Below, piece by piece: positions 43,992 to 53,346 of a DNA stretch of 64,000 nt. Within the stretch, counting starts at the first letter, position 1; each line of letters opens with the position of its first letter. Source of the DNA: Micromonospora costi (GTDB lineage Bacteria > Actinomycetota > Actinomycetes > Mycobacteriales > Micromonosporaceae); NCBI RefSeq assembly GCF_003626655.1, contig NZ_RBAN01000008.1, positions 113,265 through 177,264 on the forward strand, written 5' to 3'. The position numbers and the translations under genes are program-made. The notes under the pieces were generated by a model. That model made no database searches. It was given only the letters and a program-made list of their open reading frames with translations, and had not been told where the DNA came from.

Positions 43992-45118
43992 TGTCCGCCA
44001 TCACCATGCGCGCGCTGACCAAGGTCTACCCCAACGGGGTACGCGCCCTGGACGCCCTCGACCTGGAGATCACCGACGGCGAGTTCTTCGCCCTGCTCGG
44101 CCCGTCCGGCTGCGGCAAGACCACCCTGCTGCGCACCATCGCCGGCCTGGAACTCGCCTCCGGCGGCAGCGTGCACATCGGCGACCGCGCCGTGACCCAG
44201 CTGCCACCGGGCAAGCGCGACGTGGCCATGGTCTTCCAGGACTACGCGCTCTTCCCGCACATGACCGTGCGGGAGAACATCGCCTACCCGCTTCGCATCA
44301 AGAAGGTCGACCGCCGCGCCCGCGGCGAGAAGGCCGCGGAGACCGCCGACGAGCTGGGCCTGTCCGCGCTGCTCGACCGCCGGCCCGGCCAGCTGTCCGG
44401 CGGCCAGCAGCAGCGGGTCGCGCTCGCCCGCGCGATGGCCTGCCACCCGCAGGTCTTCCTGCTCGACGAGCCGCTGTCCAACCTGGACGCCCGGCTCCGC
44501 CTGGAGGCCCGCACCTTCCTCAAGCGGCTGCAACGCGAACTCGGCGTCACCACCGTGTTCGTCACCCACGACCAGGCCGAGGCGCTCGCGCTCGCCGACC
44601 GGATCGCCGTCATGGAGGGCGGCCGGATCCGGCAGGTCGGCACCCCCACCGAGGTGTTCCGCCGCCCGGCCAACACGTTCGTGGCCGGATTCATCGGGTC
44701 CACCCCCATGAACCTCGTCGACGCCGAGGTACGCGACGGCCGCCTCGTGGTGGCCGGCGCGCCGCTGCCGGTGCCGGACGACACCCCCGTGACGGACGGC
44801 GAGAAGCTCGTCTACGGCGTACGGCCCGAGTACCTCGACTACACCGCCGAGGCGGCACCGGACGCCCTGCACGGGCAGGTCGTCGTCGTCGAGAATCTGG
44901 GCAGCTTCTCGCTCGTCTCCCTCGACCTGACCGGCGACGGCGACGCCGCCACCATCCAGGTCGTGGTGCCCGAGGGGCGGGAGCCGCAGCCCGGCGACAG
45001 CGGGTGGGTGATGCCCCGGCCCGGCCGGTCCCTGCTCTACCGGGACGGGGAACTCGTCAGCCCCGCCGCGGCCCCGGCCGTGCCCGCCGCCCGCGCCGCG
45101 GCCGCCGCGGAGCAGTGA
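43991..45118 (+). CDS. Sugar ABC transporter ATP-binding protein
   Basis: A 375-residue MalK-type ATPase. Walker A is GPSGCGKTT, the Q-loop is VFQDYALFPH, the signature is LSGGQQQRVA, Walker B is VFLLDEPLSNLDARL and the switch is FVTHDQ. A TOBE-type C-terminus includes YGVRPEYLDYT. The last 25 residues are Ala/Pro-rich. It is the fourth importer gene and is dedicated to this operon. Confidence 0.94.
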   Translation: MSAITMRALTKVYPNGVRALDALDLEITDGEFFALLGPSGCGKTTLLRTIAGLELASGGSVHIGDRAVTQLPPGKRDVAMVFQDYALFPHMTVRENIAYPLRIKKVDRRARGEKAAETADELGLSALLDRRPGQLSGGQQQRVALARAMACHPQVFLLDEPLSNLDARLRLEARTFLKRLQRELGVTTVFVTHDQAEALALADRIAVMEGGRIRQVGTPTEVFRRPANTFVAGFIGSTPMNLVDAEVRDGRLVVAGAPLPVPDDTPVTDGEKLVYGVRPEYLDYTAEAAPDALHGQVVVVENLGSFSLVSLDLTGDGDAATIQVVVPEGREPQPGDSGWVMPRPGRSLLYRDGELVSPAAAPAVPAARAAAAAEQ

Positions 45119-45120
45119 CC

Positions 45121-46329
45121 GTGACCGCGCACCGGGGCCGGTGGACGCTCGCCGACCGCGCCGACGCCGTCCTGCGCACCGTCCCGGTCACCGTGCCGCC
45201 GGGCACCGCCGCGCTCACCGTGCGGCTCGCGTACCCGCGTGAGGCCGGGGTGCTCGACCTCGGCTGCCTGGGCCCCGACGGCTTCCGCGGCTGGTGCGGG
45301 GGCGCCCGCGAGGAGTACACGATCACCGCCGACTGGGCGACTCCCGGCTACCTTCCGGGCGAGCTCGAACCCGGCGAGTGGCAGGTGCTGCTGCGGCTGC
45401 ACCGGATCCCGCCCGACGGGCTCCCGTACGAGGTGACCGCCACGACCGCCACCACCGCGCCGCCCGCGCCACCGGCGCCGGCGGCCCCACCCCGCCCGGA
45501 ACGGCCGCCCCGCCGCGCGCTGCCCGGCCTGGACGGCCGGCTGTGGCTCGCCGGTGACCTCCACGCGCACACCGTCCACAGCGATGGCGCGAGCACCATC
45601 GACGAGCTGGCCGCCCTCGCGGCCGGCCGGGGGCTGGACTTCCTGGCCGTCACCGACCACAACACCGTGAGCCACCACCCGTGGCTGCCCGCCGCGTCGG
45701 CGCGCTACGGCACGGCCCTCGTGCCCGGGCAGGAGGTCACCACCGACCGCGGCCACGCCAACGTGTTCGGCCCGGTCGGCTGGGTCGACTTCCGCGAGCC
45801 TCCCGACGAGTGGCTCGCCACGGCGGAACGGGCCGGCGGTCTGATGTCGGTCAACCACCCGCTCGGCGGCGACTGCGCCTGGCGCCAACCGCTCACCACC
45901 CGCACCCGCCTGGCCGAGGTGTGGCACTCCGGCTGGTGGGACCGCACCTGGGGCGCGCCCCTCGCGTGGGCCCGCGCCTGGCGTCCGGACGTGGTGCCGG
46001 TGGGCGGCAGCGACTTCCACCGGCCCGGCGACGACGCACCGCCCGGCTCGCCCACGACCTGGGTGCTGGCCGACACCGACCGGCCGGTCGAGGCCGCGGT
46101 GCTGGACGCGCTGCGCGCCGGCCGTACCGCCGTGTCGGCCGGCCCGGACGCGCCGCTGCTGCTCCGCCTCGGCGACGACCTGCTGGCCCTCGACGCGGAC
46201 GGCGCGCTGCTCGGCTACCCCGACGGTCGCCACCGCGTGGTCCGCGGCGACCGATGCCGGTTCCCCGCCGGCGACGGCCTGCACGTCCTGGAGTCCCACC
46301 GCATGGAGGTGATCGCACTGTGCAGCTGA
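45121..46329 (+). CDS. PHP-domain metallohydrolase, CehA/McbA type
   Basis: A 402-residue metal-dependent hydrolase. After an N-terminal beta domain (about 1-120) the PHP core reads GDLHAHTVHSDGASTIDELA and FLAVTDHNTVSHH, which carry the metal His and Asp residues. VPGQEVTTDRGHANVFG, SVNHPLGGDCAWRQP and GGSDFHRPGDD add further ligands. PHP proteins of this type split phosphoesters or, in CehA and McbA, aryl carbamates. GTG at 45121 is preferred because CGGAG lies 8 bases before it; GTG 45115 overlaps the ATPase stop and is also possible. Within this operon a phosphodiester of inositol is a reasonable guess for the substrate. Confidence 0.82.
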   Translation: MTAHRGRWTLADRADAVLRTVPVTVPPGTAALTVRLAYPREAGVLDLGCLGPDGFRGWCGGAREEYTITADWATPGYLPGELEPGEWQVLLRLHRIPPDGLPYEVTATTATTAPPAPPAPAAPPRPERPPRRALPGLDGRLWLAGDLHAHTVHSDGASTIDELAALAAGRGLDFLAVTDHNTVSHHPWLPAASARYGTALVPGQEVTTDRGHANVFGPVGWVDFREPPDEWLATAERAGGLMSVNHPLGGDCAWRQPLTTRTRLAEVWHSGWWDRTWGAPLAWARAWRPDVVPVGGSDFHRPGDDAPPGSPTTWVLADTDRPVEAAVLDALRAGRTAVSAGPDAPLLLRLGDDLLALDADGALLGYPDGRHRVVRGDRCRFPAGDGLHVLESHRMEVIALCS

Positions 46330-47231
46330 CCGGACGCACCCGTGTGGCGGGCGCACCCGTCAACCACGGCATCTACCAGCCCGACGAACCGGAGTTCGGC
46401 GCCGAGGATCTGCTGGCGTCCCTGGCCCGGGACGGGTACGACGGCATCGACTCCGGGCCGATCGGCTACCTCGGCACCGGCGAGACCCTGGCCCGTCGCC
46501 TGTCCGCGGCGGGTCTCGGGCTCGCCGGCGGCTGGGTCGACCTGCGCTACGACGACCCGGGCGGTTTCGCGGCCGACCTCGCGGGGCTCGACGCGGCGCT
46601 CGACGCGTTCACCGCCGTGCCCGTCGACGACCCCCGCTTCGCGCCCCGGCCGACGCTCGCCTGCCCCGGCGACCCGGCCCGGATGGCCCGGCCGGGCGTC
46701 CCCCGCGACCCCGGCTCCGGACTGCCGGCCGACGCCTGGCCCGGCTTCGCCGCCCGCGTCCAGCGGGCCGCCGACCGCTGCCGCGAGCGCGGCCTGGAAC
46801 CCGTCTTCCACTACCACCTCGGCACCGTCGTCGAGAGCGAGGCGGAGGCCGATCGGCTGCTCGACCTCACCGACATCGCCGTGTGCCTGGACACCGGGCA
46901 CCTCCTGCTGGCCGGCGGCGACCCGGTGTCGGCCGCCCGTCGCTGGGCCGGGCGGATCGGCCAGGTCCACCTCAAGGACGCCGACCTCGCGATCCACGAA
47001 CGCGTCCGGGCGGCCGGCGGCGGGCTCACGGACGTGGTGGCCGCCGGCGGGTTCTGCCCCCTGGGCGCCGGCGACGTCGACTTCCCGGCCGTCCTCGCCG
47101 CCCTGGACGAGACCGGCTACACCGGCTGGCTGGTCATCGAACAGGACGCGCCGGCGCGGGGCCGCGACCTCGACCGCACCCGCGCCGACCAGGCCGCCAA
47201 CCGCCGCTGGCTCGACGGGGTACGGCGATGA
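46320..47231 (+). CDS. IolE-like sugar isomerase/dehydratase (TIM barrel)
   Basis: A 303-residue AP-endonuclease-2-type TIM barrel starting at GTG 46320, 10 bases inside the preceding gene. GAPVNHGIYQPDEPEF, PVFHYHLGTVVESEAEADRL, AVCLDTGHLLLAGGDP, GQVHLKDADLAIHERV and LGAGDVDFPAVL with WLVIEQDAP contain the metal Glu, Asp and His residues. The pattern is close to IolE, inosose dehydratase, so it may do step two of inositol breakdown. The stop overlaps the next start as ATGA. Confidence 0.8.
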   Translation: MQLTGRTRVAGAPVNHGIYQPDEPEFGAEDLLASLARDGYDGIDSGPIGYLGTGETLARRLSAAGLGLAGGWVDLRYDDPGGFAADLAGLDAALDAFTAVPVDDPRFAPRPTLACPGDPARMARPGVPRDPGSGLPADAWPGFAARVQRAADRCRERGLEPVFHYHLGTVVESEAEADRLLDLTDIAVCLDTGHLLLAGGDPVSAARRWAGRIGQVHLKDADLAIHERVRAAGGGLTDVVAAGGFCPLGAGDVDFPAVLAALDETGYTGWLVIEQDAPARGRDLDRTRADQAANRRWLDGVRR

Positions 47232-48376
47232 CCGAGGCGGGCAAGCGCATCCGGATCGCGGTGGCCGGGCTGGGTGTCATCAGCCGTACGGTGCACCTGC
47301 CGCTGCTGCAACGCCGCGGCGACCTGTTCGAGGTCGTCGCCCTCAGCGACCTCTCCCCCACCCGGGCCGGCGAGCTGGGCGGCCGGTACGGAGTGGAGCC
47401 CGCCCGCCGGTACACCGACGCGTCGGCCATGCTCGCCGACGGCGGGTACGACGCGGTGCTGCTCGCGACCTCCGGCTCCCACGGCGACCTGGCCGCGCAG
47501 GCCCTGCGCGCCGGCCTGCCGGTGCTGTGCGAGAAGCCGCTCGCCTACACCCGCGCCGAGGCGGACCGGCTGGCCGACCTGGCCGGCGGTGCGCCCGCGC
47601 TGATGGTCGGCTACATGAAGCAGTACGACCCGGCGGTCGCCGAGGCGGCCCGGCTGCTCGACGACCTCGGCGGGCCGGAGCGGGTCCACGCGGTCGAGGT
47701 GACCGTGCTGCACTCGGGCAGCGACCGGCAACTGGCCTTCGCCAACCTGCCGGCGGCCCCCGTGGACGTGCCGGCCGACGAGGCCGCCCGGCTGCGGGCG
47801 GGCGACGCCGCTCTGCTCGACGCGGCGGTCGGCGCCGACCCCGGCGCCCGCACCCTCTACCAGATCCTGATCAACAGCATCTGCCACGACCTGTCCCTGC
47901 TGCGGCTCCTCACCGGCGCACCGGCCACCGTCGAGCACGTCGCCACCTGGCCCGTACGCCCCGACGGCCCACCCGAACCGTCGGTGGACATCAGCGGGCG
48001 GCTGCCCGGCGGCGGCCGGTACGGCATCCGCTGGCTCAACCTGCCGCACTACCCGGCCTACCGGGAGATCGTGACCCTGCACCACGCGTACGGCTCGCTG
48101 GAGCTGGTGTTCCCGTCGCCGTACCTGCTCAACGCGCCGACCGCGCTCACCGTGGTCGACGCGCACGGCGGCGGCGAGCGGCGGGCGGTGTTCCGGTCCG
48201 TGACCGAGGCGTTCGAGCAGGAGCTGGTCGCGTTCCACGCGATGGTCACCGCGGGCACGGCCCCGCTCACCGGCATCGCCGAGGGCGCGGCCGACGTACG
48301 GACCAGTCAACAGGTGGTGCGCCGCTACGGTGAGCTGACCGGGGCGGCGATCGCCGGAGAGGCGGCGAACTCATGA
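47228..48376 (+). CDS. Gfo/Idh/MocA-family oxidoreductase
   Basis: A 382-residue NAD(P)-dependent dehydrogenase. The Rossmann motif is VAGLGVISRTVH (about 12-23) and the catalytic-type motif is VLCEKPLAYT. The C-terminal half has the typical open-faced beta sheet, with ILINSICHDLSLLRLLTG. Members oxidise inositol (IolG), sugars or glycosides. It could provide myo-inositol dehydrogenase for the split iol pathway or act on a glycoside. It overlaps both neighbours by ATGA. Confidence 0.85.
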   Translation: MTEAGKRIRIAVAGLGVISRTVHLPLLQRRGDLFEVVALSDLSPTRAGELGGRYGVEPARRYTDASAMLADGGYDAVLLATSGSHGDLAAQALRAGLPVLCEKPLAYTRAEADRLADLAGGAPALMVGYMKQYDPAVAEAARLLDDLGGPERVHAVEVTVLHSGSDRQLAFANLPAAPVDVPADEAARLRAGDAALLDAAVGADPGARTLYQILINSICHDLSLLRLLTGAPATVEHVATWPVRPDGPPEPSVDISGRLPGGGRYGIRWLNLPHYPAYREIVTLHHAYGSLELVFPSPYLLNAPTALTVVDAHGGGERRAVFRSVTEAFEQELVAFHAMVTAGTAPLTGIAEGAADVRTSQQVVRRYGELTGAAIAGEAANS

Positions 48377-51117
48377 CGCAACCGACCGAGATCATCGTGG
48401 TGCCGCACACCCACTGGGACCGCGAGTGGTACGAGCCGTTCCAGCGGTTCCGGTTGCGCCTCGTGGCGCTGCTCGACGACGTGTTCGAGCGGATGGCGCA
48501 CGACGAGCGGCAACGGTTCACCCTCGACGGGCAGCTCGCCGCGGTCGACGACTACCTCGAGGTCCGCCCCGAGCGACGAGAGCAGGTGGTCGGCCTCGTC
48601 CGCGCCGGGCGGCTGGCCGTCGGCCCGTGGCAGATCCTGCTCGACGAGTTCCTGTGCAGCGGCGAGAACATCGTCCGCAACCTGGAACGCGGCCTGACCC
48701 GCAGCGCCGACCTGGGCGGGGCCATGCCGGTCGGCTACCTGCCCGACATGTTCGGCCACATCGCGCAGATGCCGCAGATCCTCACCGGCGCGGGTCTCGC
48801 CCACGCCTGCGTGTTCCGCGGCGTACCCGAGCGGGTGCGGACCCACGCGTTCGCCTGGCAGGCCCCGGACGGCACGACGATCCGCACCGAGTACCTGCCC
48901 GGCGGGTACGGCAACGCGGCCGGGATCATGGACGACGCCGACCTCGTCACCCGGCGCGCCACCGACCTGGCCGCGAAACTCGCCGCCTGGCGGCCCGACG
49001 GGGAGACCGGGCCGGTCCTCGCCATGTACGGCACCGACCACGCGGCACCCGCACCCGACGCGCCCGACCTGCTGGCGGCCGCCGACGTCGACGGTGTCGA
49101 GCTGCGGCTCGGCACGCTCGCCGAGTACTTCGCCACCCAGCCGGGCGGCGTCGACGGGCTCCCCACCGTGCGCGGCGAGCTGCGGTCGCACGCGCGGGCC
49201 AACATCCTGCCCGGCGTCATCTCGGTGCGGGCCCACCTCAAGCAGGCCATGGGCCGCGCCGAACGGCGGGTCGAACGGTACGCCGAACCGCTCGCCGCAC
49301 TGTTCCACGACACCTCGGTGCAGCGTTTCCTCGACATGGCTTGGAGCCGGCTGATCGACTCCAGCTGCCACGACTCGGTCACCGGCTGCGGCTGCGACGA
49401 GACGGCCGAACAGGTGGCCGCCCGCCTCGCCGAGGCCGACCAGCTCGGCCGGGCGGTCTGCGACCTGGTCGGCGCCCGGCTCGCCGCCGGCGTGCCGCGC
49501 GACGCTTACCTGGTGTTCAACCCGAGCCCGACCCCGCGTACGGCCCTGGTGCGCCTCGACGTGGAGGTGCCCGGCGACGACCTGGCACTGGCCACCGCGG
49601 ACGGCCGGACGGTGCCCGCGCAGATCCTGGACCGGGCCCGGACGCTGCTCGCCGACGAGGTGGTGCCCGCCGCCGACCTGCCGGCGGTGCTCACCCGCGT
49701 GCACGGCACCGAACTGTACGGCCAGGAGGTCACCGGGTGGTCGGTGTCGCCGGCCGACGCCACCCTCACCTTCGAGGTGGCCCGCCACGGCGATCCGGCC
49801 TTCGACGTGGAGGACGTCCGGCTGGCGCTGGCCCGCGTCGGGCACGCCGACCGGTGGCGGGTCCGCATCGTGGCCGCGCCCCGGGCGACCGTCGCGGCGC
49901 GGGTGGACCTGCCCGCGCTGGGTCACACGGCGGTGCGGCCGGTCGCCGGGCCCGCGCCGGAACCGGCCGACGCGGCCCGCGTGGTCGAGGACCGCGTCCT
50001 CGACAACGGCCTGCTCCGGGTCGACGTGGCCGAGGACGGCACGCTGCGGCTCGCCACCCCGGACGGCGTCCGCGTGGAGGGCGTGGGTCGGATCGTCGAC
50101 GGCGGCGACGTGGGCGACAGCTACAACTACGCCCCGCCCGCCGCCGACGAGCTGGTCGACAAGCCGCGCGCGGTACGGGTCGTACCACGCCACCGGGGTC
50201 CGCTGGTGGCCGTCCTCGACGTGGTACGCGAGTACCGCTGGCCGGTGGCCGCCGACGTGGACGCCGGTTCGCGGGCCGTGGACCGGGAGACGATCGTGGT
50301 CACCACCCGCGTCGAGCTGCGTGCCGGCGAGCGGTTCGTCCGGCTGCGCGTCGAGTTCGACAACCGCTGCGACGACCACCGCGTACGGCTGCACCTGCCG
50401 CTGCCGTCAGCGGCCTCCGCCTCGTACGCCGAGGGGCAGTTCGCGGTCGTCGAGCGCGGGCTCACCGCGGAGGGCGGCGGCGGCGAGGTGCCGCTGCCGA
50501 CGTTCCCGGCGTCGGGGTTCGTGGCCGCCGGCGGGCCGGACGGGTCCCTGGGCGTGCTGCTGACCCAGCCGACCGAGTACGAGCTGACCGACTCCGGGCG
50601 GGAGCTGGCGATCACCGTGCTGCGGTCGATCGGCATGCTGTCCCGGAACCGGCACGCGCTGCGCGACGAACCCGCCGGCCCGCAGCTGCCGACGCCGCAG
50701 GCGCAGTGCCGGGGGCAGCGCAGTGCCGAGATGGCGGTGCTGCCGTTCCGCGGCGACTGGCACACCGCGGGCGTGGTCGAGGCGACGGAGACCTACCGGC
50801 ACGAGCCGCTGGCGTTCACCGGTGCGGCCGGTCCGGCCGACGCCCTGCCGCAGCCGGTCACCGGGCTGGCCGTGACCGGTGCGGGCGTGGCGTTGACCAG
50901 CGTGCGGGCCCGGGACGGCCGGACCGAGGTGCGGATCGTCGCGGAGACACCGGCGGCGACCATGGCGGTCATCGGAGCGGGCCGTCCGGTACGCGCCGCG
51001 CGCCGCGCCGACCTGCTCGGCCGCCCCGGCGAACCGCTGGCCGTCGACGCCGACGGTCGGCTCCGGCTGCCGCTGCGCGCCTGGGAGATCGCGACGGTCC
51101 AGCTCGACCTGGCCTGA
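48373..51117 (+). CDS. GH38 alpha-mannosidase
   Basis: A 914-residue cytoplasmic glycosidase. IIVVPHTHWDREWYEPFQRF gives the zinc-binding His and Asp, and GYLPDMFGHIAQMPQIL contains the nucleophile Asp (residue 125). RSHARANILPGVISVRAHLK and DSSCHDSVTGCGCDE also match the family. The C-terminal half (from about 350) forms the beta-sandwich domains. There is no signal peptide, so the mannoside is split after import by the ABC transporter in the same operon. The start overlaps the Gfo/Idh stop by ATGA and the length is normal. Confidence 0.93.
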   Translation: MTQPTEIIVVPHTHWDREWYEPFQRFRLRLVALLDDVFERMAHDERQRFTLDGQLAAVDDYLEVRPERREQVVGLVRAGRLAVGPWQILLDEFLCSGENIVRNLERGLTRSADLGGAMPVGYLPDMFGHIAQMPQILTGAGLAHACVFRGVPERVRTHAFAWQAPDGTTIRTEYLPGGYGNAAGIMDDADLVTRRATDLAAKLAAWRPDGETGPVLAMYGTDHAAPAPDAPDLLAAADVDGVELRLGTLAEYFATQPGGVDGLPTVRGELRSHARANILPGVISVRAHLKQAMGRAERRVERYAEPLAALFHDTSVQRFLDMAWSRLIDSSCHDSVTGCGCDETAEQVAARLAEADQLGRAVCDLVGARLAAGVPRDAYLVFNPSPTPRTALVRLDVEVPGDDLALATADGRTVPAQILDRARTLLADEVVPAADLPAVLTRVHGTELYGQEVTGWSVSPADATLTFEVARHGDPAFDVEDVRLALARVGHADRWRVRIVAAPRATVAARVDLPALGHTAVRPVAGPAPEPADAARVVEDRVLDNGLLRVDVAEDGTLRLATPDGVRVEGVGRIVDGGDVGDSYNYAPPAADELVDKPRAVRVVPRHRGPLVAVLDVVREYRWPVAADVDAGSRAVDRETIVVTTRVELRAGERFVRLRVEFDNRCDDHRVRLHLPLPSAASASYAEGQFAVVERGLTAEGGGGEVPLPTFPASGFVAAGGPDGSLGVLLTQPTEYELTDSGRELAITVLRSIGMLSRNRHALRDEPAGPQLPTPQAQCRGQRSAEMAVLPFRGDWHTAGVVEATETYRHEPLAFTGAAGPADALPQPVTGLAVTGAGVALTSVRARDGRTEVRIVAETPAATMAVIGAGRPVRAARRADLLGRPGEPLAVDADGRLRLPLRAWEIATVQLDLA

Positions 51118-51179
51118 GGACACCGCGCCCGCGCCGGTCCGCCGGTGCGGGCGCCGGTGGACCGGTGATCAAGAGCTCT

Positions 51180-51228
51180 GCGTCCCGCGTCCCGCGCCCC
51201 GCGCCCCGCGCCCCGCGCCCCGCGCCCC
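51180..51228. repeat. Seven tandem 7-bp units
   Basis: Two copies of GCGTCCC followed by five of GCGCCCC, in perfect 7-bp register. They directly follow GTGATCAAGAGCTCTGC (about 51165-51180) and precede the long inverted repeat. The stretch is non-coding, between the mannosidase and tet genes. Confidence 0.9.
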
Positions 51229-51229
51229 G

Positions 51230-51290
51230 GGTGATCATGAAGTTATTGCCGCGACACGCCGTGTGTACGGGCAATAACTTCATGATCACC
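51230..51290. repeat. Long palindromic repeat, 21-bp arms
   Basis: GTGATCATGAAGTTATTGCC and its exact complement (51231-51250 and 51270-51289, plus one more pair outside) enclose a 19-base loop that has its own small hairpin. The arms are about 40% GC in a region near 75%, so this stands out as an inserted or interspersed element. It could also end transcription of the convergent genes on both sides. I recall such TCATGAAGTTATTG repeats as frequent in Micromonospora genomes, which I could not check. Confidence 0.85.
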
Positions 51291-51345
51291 GGGGAGCGAG
51301 CGCCGGGGAGTGAGGGCCGCCGGCGGGGAGGGACTCCGGCGGCCC

Positions 51346-53346
51346 TCACCCGTCGGCGCGGCGGGTTACCCGTCGGTTGACCGCCAGCAGGTACTCCTTC
51401 CGGTCGGTCGGGTTGTGGTCTCCCCGCGCGCGCCGGGGCGGCTCGCCCCGGACCGGCCGGTGGTGGTCGAAGGTGGACTCGAAGATCCCCTCGCCCCGGG
51501 TCAGCCCGGGCAGCCGGCGCTCCACGGCGTGCACCTGCCGCGCCGGCACCACCCCCTCCACCACGGCCGACCCGGCCCGGGTCACCGTCGTGTGCGGCAC
51601 CGCGTCCAGCCGGGCGAGCACCGGCAGCACGGCGGCGAGGACGTCGTCGGGCGTCTCCAGCCGGAACCGGTGCACCGGCTCCTCCACCCGCGTGCCGGCC
51701 TCCCGCAGCGCCGCCATGAGCACGAGCGGGGTCAGGTTGCGGAAGTCGCCGGCCGTGCTCGACATGCTCTTGTCGAACGTGCCGTGCGCATGGCTCTGCC
51801 GGGCCCAGTACCCCGAGTGCGTCATCGTCACGACGCAGTCGAGCACCTGCCAGCCGTGGAGGCCCTGACGCAGCGTCTCGGCGACCGTCTCCTCCACCGC
51901 GGTGAAGAAGGCGGGCGGCATCGACCCGAGTTCGACGCCGAGCCGGAACGTCGTCCCACTGCCGGGGTGGCCGGGCGACACCCGCAGCCCCACGGTCGCC
52001 AGGAACGGGTTCGGCGGCACGCCGATCAGCTCGACCGCGGCGCCCGTTCCCACCACCCGTTCCACGTGGACGGTCGTCGTCTCGCGGAACGTCACCGCGA
52101 GCCCGTACTCGACGGCGAGCGTCGCCTCGATCACCTCCTTCTGCACCTCGCCGTAGAGCGAGACGCTGACCTCCCGGCGGGCGGCGTCCCGCCGCACGTT
52201 GATCAACGGGTCCTGCTCGGCCAGCTCGCTCAGCGCCGCGTACAGCGCCGCCTGGTCCGACCGCCGCCCGGGCACCACGACGGTCTCCAGGCTGGGCAGG
52301 GCGAAGTGCCGGGCCGGGGCGCCCGTCCGCGCGACGCCCACCGGGTCGCCGATCCGGACGTCGCCGAGGCCGCGCAGCAACGCGATCCGTCCGGCGCCGA
52401 CGGCGTCGGCGCGTACGGTGGCGCCGCGGTCGAAGACGTCGATCCCCGTTACCGTGGCGATCCGCTCCCCGACGGGCAGCCGGTCGCGGACCCGGACCGT
52501 GCCGCCGAACATCCGCACGTAGGCGACCTTCTCGCCGGACGGGGCCCGCTCGACCTTGAAGACCGTGCCCGAGGCCGCGCCGTCCGCGCCCTGCTCGACG
52601 ACCGGCAGCAGCCCGGTCAGGGCGCCGACCAGGGCCTCCACGCCCGCGCCGGTGATCGCCGAGCCGGCGATCACCGGGTGCGCCACCGCCCGGCGGGTCT
52701 GGTCCGCGAGCGCGGCGCGCAGCCGCCGGCCGGTGAGCCGGCCGGGATCCTCGACGTACGCCGCGAGCAGCCCGTCGTCGTGCACCGTGAGCAGGTCGAG
52801 CAGCCGTCCGGCGTACGCCGGGTCGGTGTCGGGGTGCGGCCGGAAGTGGGCCGCCGCCGTGCCGGCCGCCCGTACGACGCCGGTCGCCAGGACCGCCGGC
52901 GTGAGCCGGTCGGCGATCTCGCGCAGCACCCGGTCGGGGTCGGCGCCGGCCCGGTCGATCTTGTTGATGAACAGGACGGTCGGCAGGCGCAGGCGCTGGA
53001 GGGTGCGCATCAGCACGCGGGTCTGCGCCTGGACGCCCTCGACGGCGGAGACCACGAGCACCACGCCGTCGAGCAGGTCGAGGACCCGCTCCACCTCGGC
53101 GATGAAGTCCGGGTGGCCGGGCGTGTCGATGAGGTTGACCGCGACGCCGTCGACCACGAACGAGACGACGGCCGAGCGGATCGTGATGCCGCGTTGCCGC
53201 TCCAGCGCGAGGCTGTCGGTGCGGGTCGTCCCGTCGTCCACGCTGCCGATCTCGTCGATGACGCCGACGGTGTGCAGCAGGCGTTCGGTCAGGCTGGTCT
53301 TTCCGGCGTCAACATGCGCCAGGATCCCGACGTTGAGGGTCTTCAC
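51346..53346 (-). CDS. Tetracycline resistance ribosomal-protection GTPase (TetM/OtrA type)
   Basis: A 666-residue EF-G-like translational GTPase. G-motifs are AHVDAGKTSLTE, the switch region RTDSLALERQRGITI, LIDTPGHPDF and INKIDRAGAD. Domains III-V follow, ending with VPARQVHAVERRLPGLTRGE and GIFESTFDHHRPVRGEPP. Such proteins remove tetracycline from the ribosome. It starts at GTG 53346 with GAAGGACA upstream, inside a small upstream frame that may be a leader. It could be self-protection or simple resistance; no tetracycline biosynthesis genes are present. Confidence 0.9.
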   Translation of the reverse strand: MKTLNVGILAHVDAGKTSLTERLLHTVGVIDEIGSVDDGTTRTDSLALERQRGITIRSAVVSFVVDGVAVNLIDTPGHPDFIAEVERVLDLLDGVVLVVSAVEGVQAQTRVLMRTLQRLRLPTVLFINKIDRAGADPDRVLREIADRLTPAVLATGVVRAAGTAAAHFRPHPDTDPAYAGRLLDLLTVHDDGLLAAYVEDPGRLTGRRLRAALADQTRRAVAHPVIAGSAITGAGVEALVGALTGLLPVVEQGADGAASGTVFKVERAPSGEKVAYVRMFGGTVRVRDRLPVGERIATVTGIDVFDRGATVRADAVGAGRIALLRGLGDVRIGDPVGVARTGAPARHFALPSLETVVVPGRRSDQAALYAALSELAEQDPLINVRRDAARREVSVSLYGEVQKEVIEATLAVEYGLAVTFRETTTVHVERVVGTGAAVELIGVPPNPFLATVGLRVSPGHPGSGTTFRLGVELGSMPPAFFTAVEETVAETLRQGLHGWQVLDCVVTMTHSGYWARQSHAHGTFDKSMSSTAGDFRNLTPLVLMAALREAGTRVEEPVHRFRLETPDDVLAAVLPVLARLDAVPHTTVTRAGSAVVEGVVPARQVHAVERRLPGLTRGEGIFESTFDHHRPVRGEPPRRARGDHNPTDRKEYLLAVNRRVTRRADG

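Noticed and set aside
51180..51228. CRISPR array in the 7-bp repeats
   Set aside because: The units are contiguous, without spacers, and are far too short.
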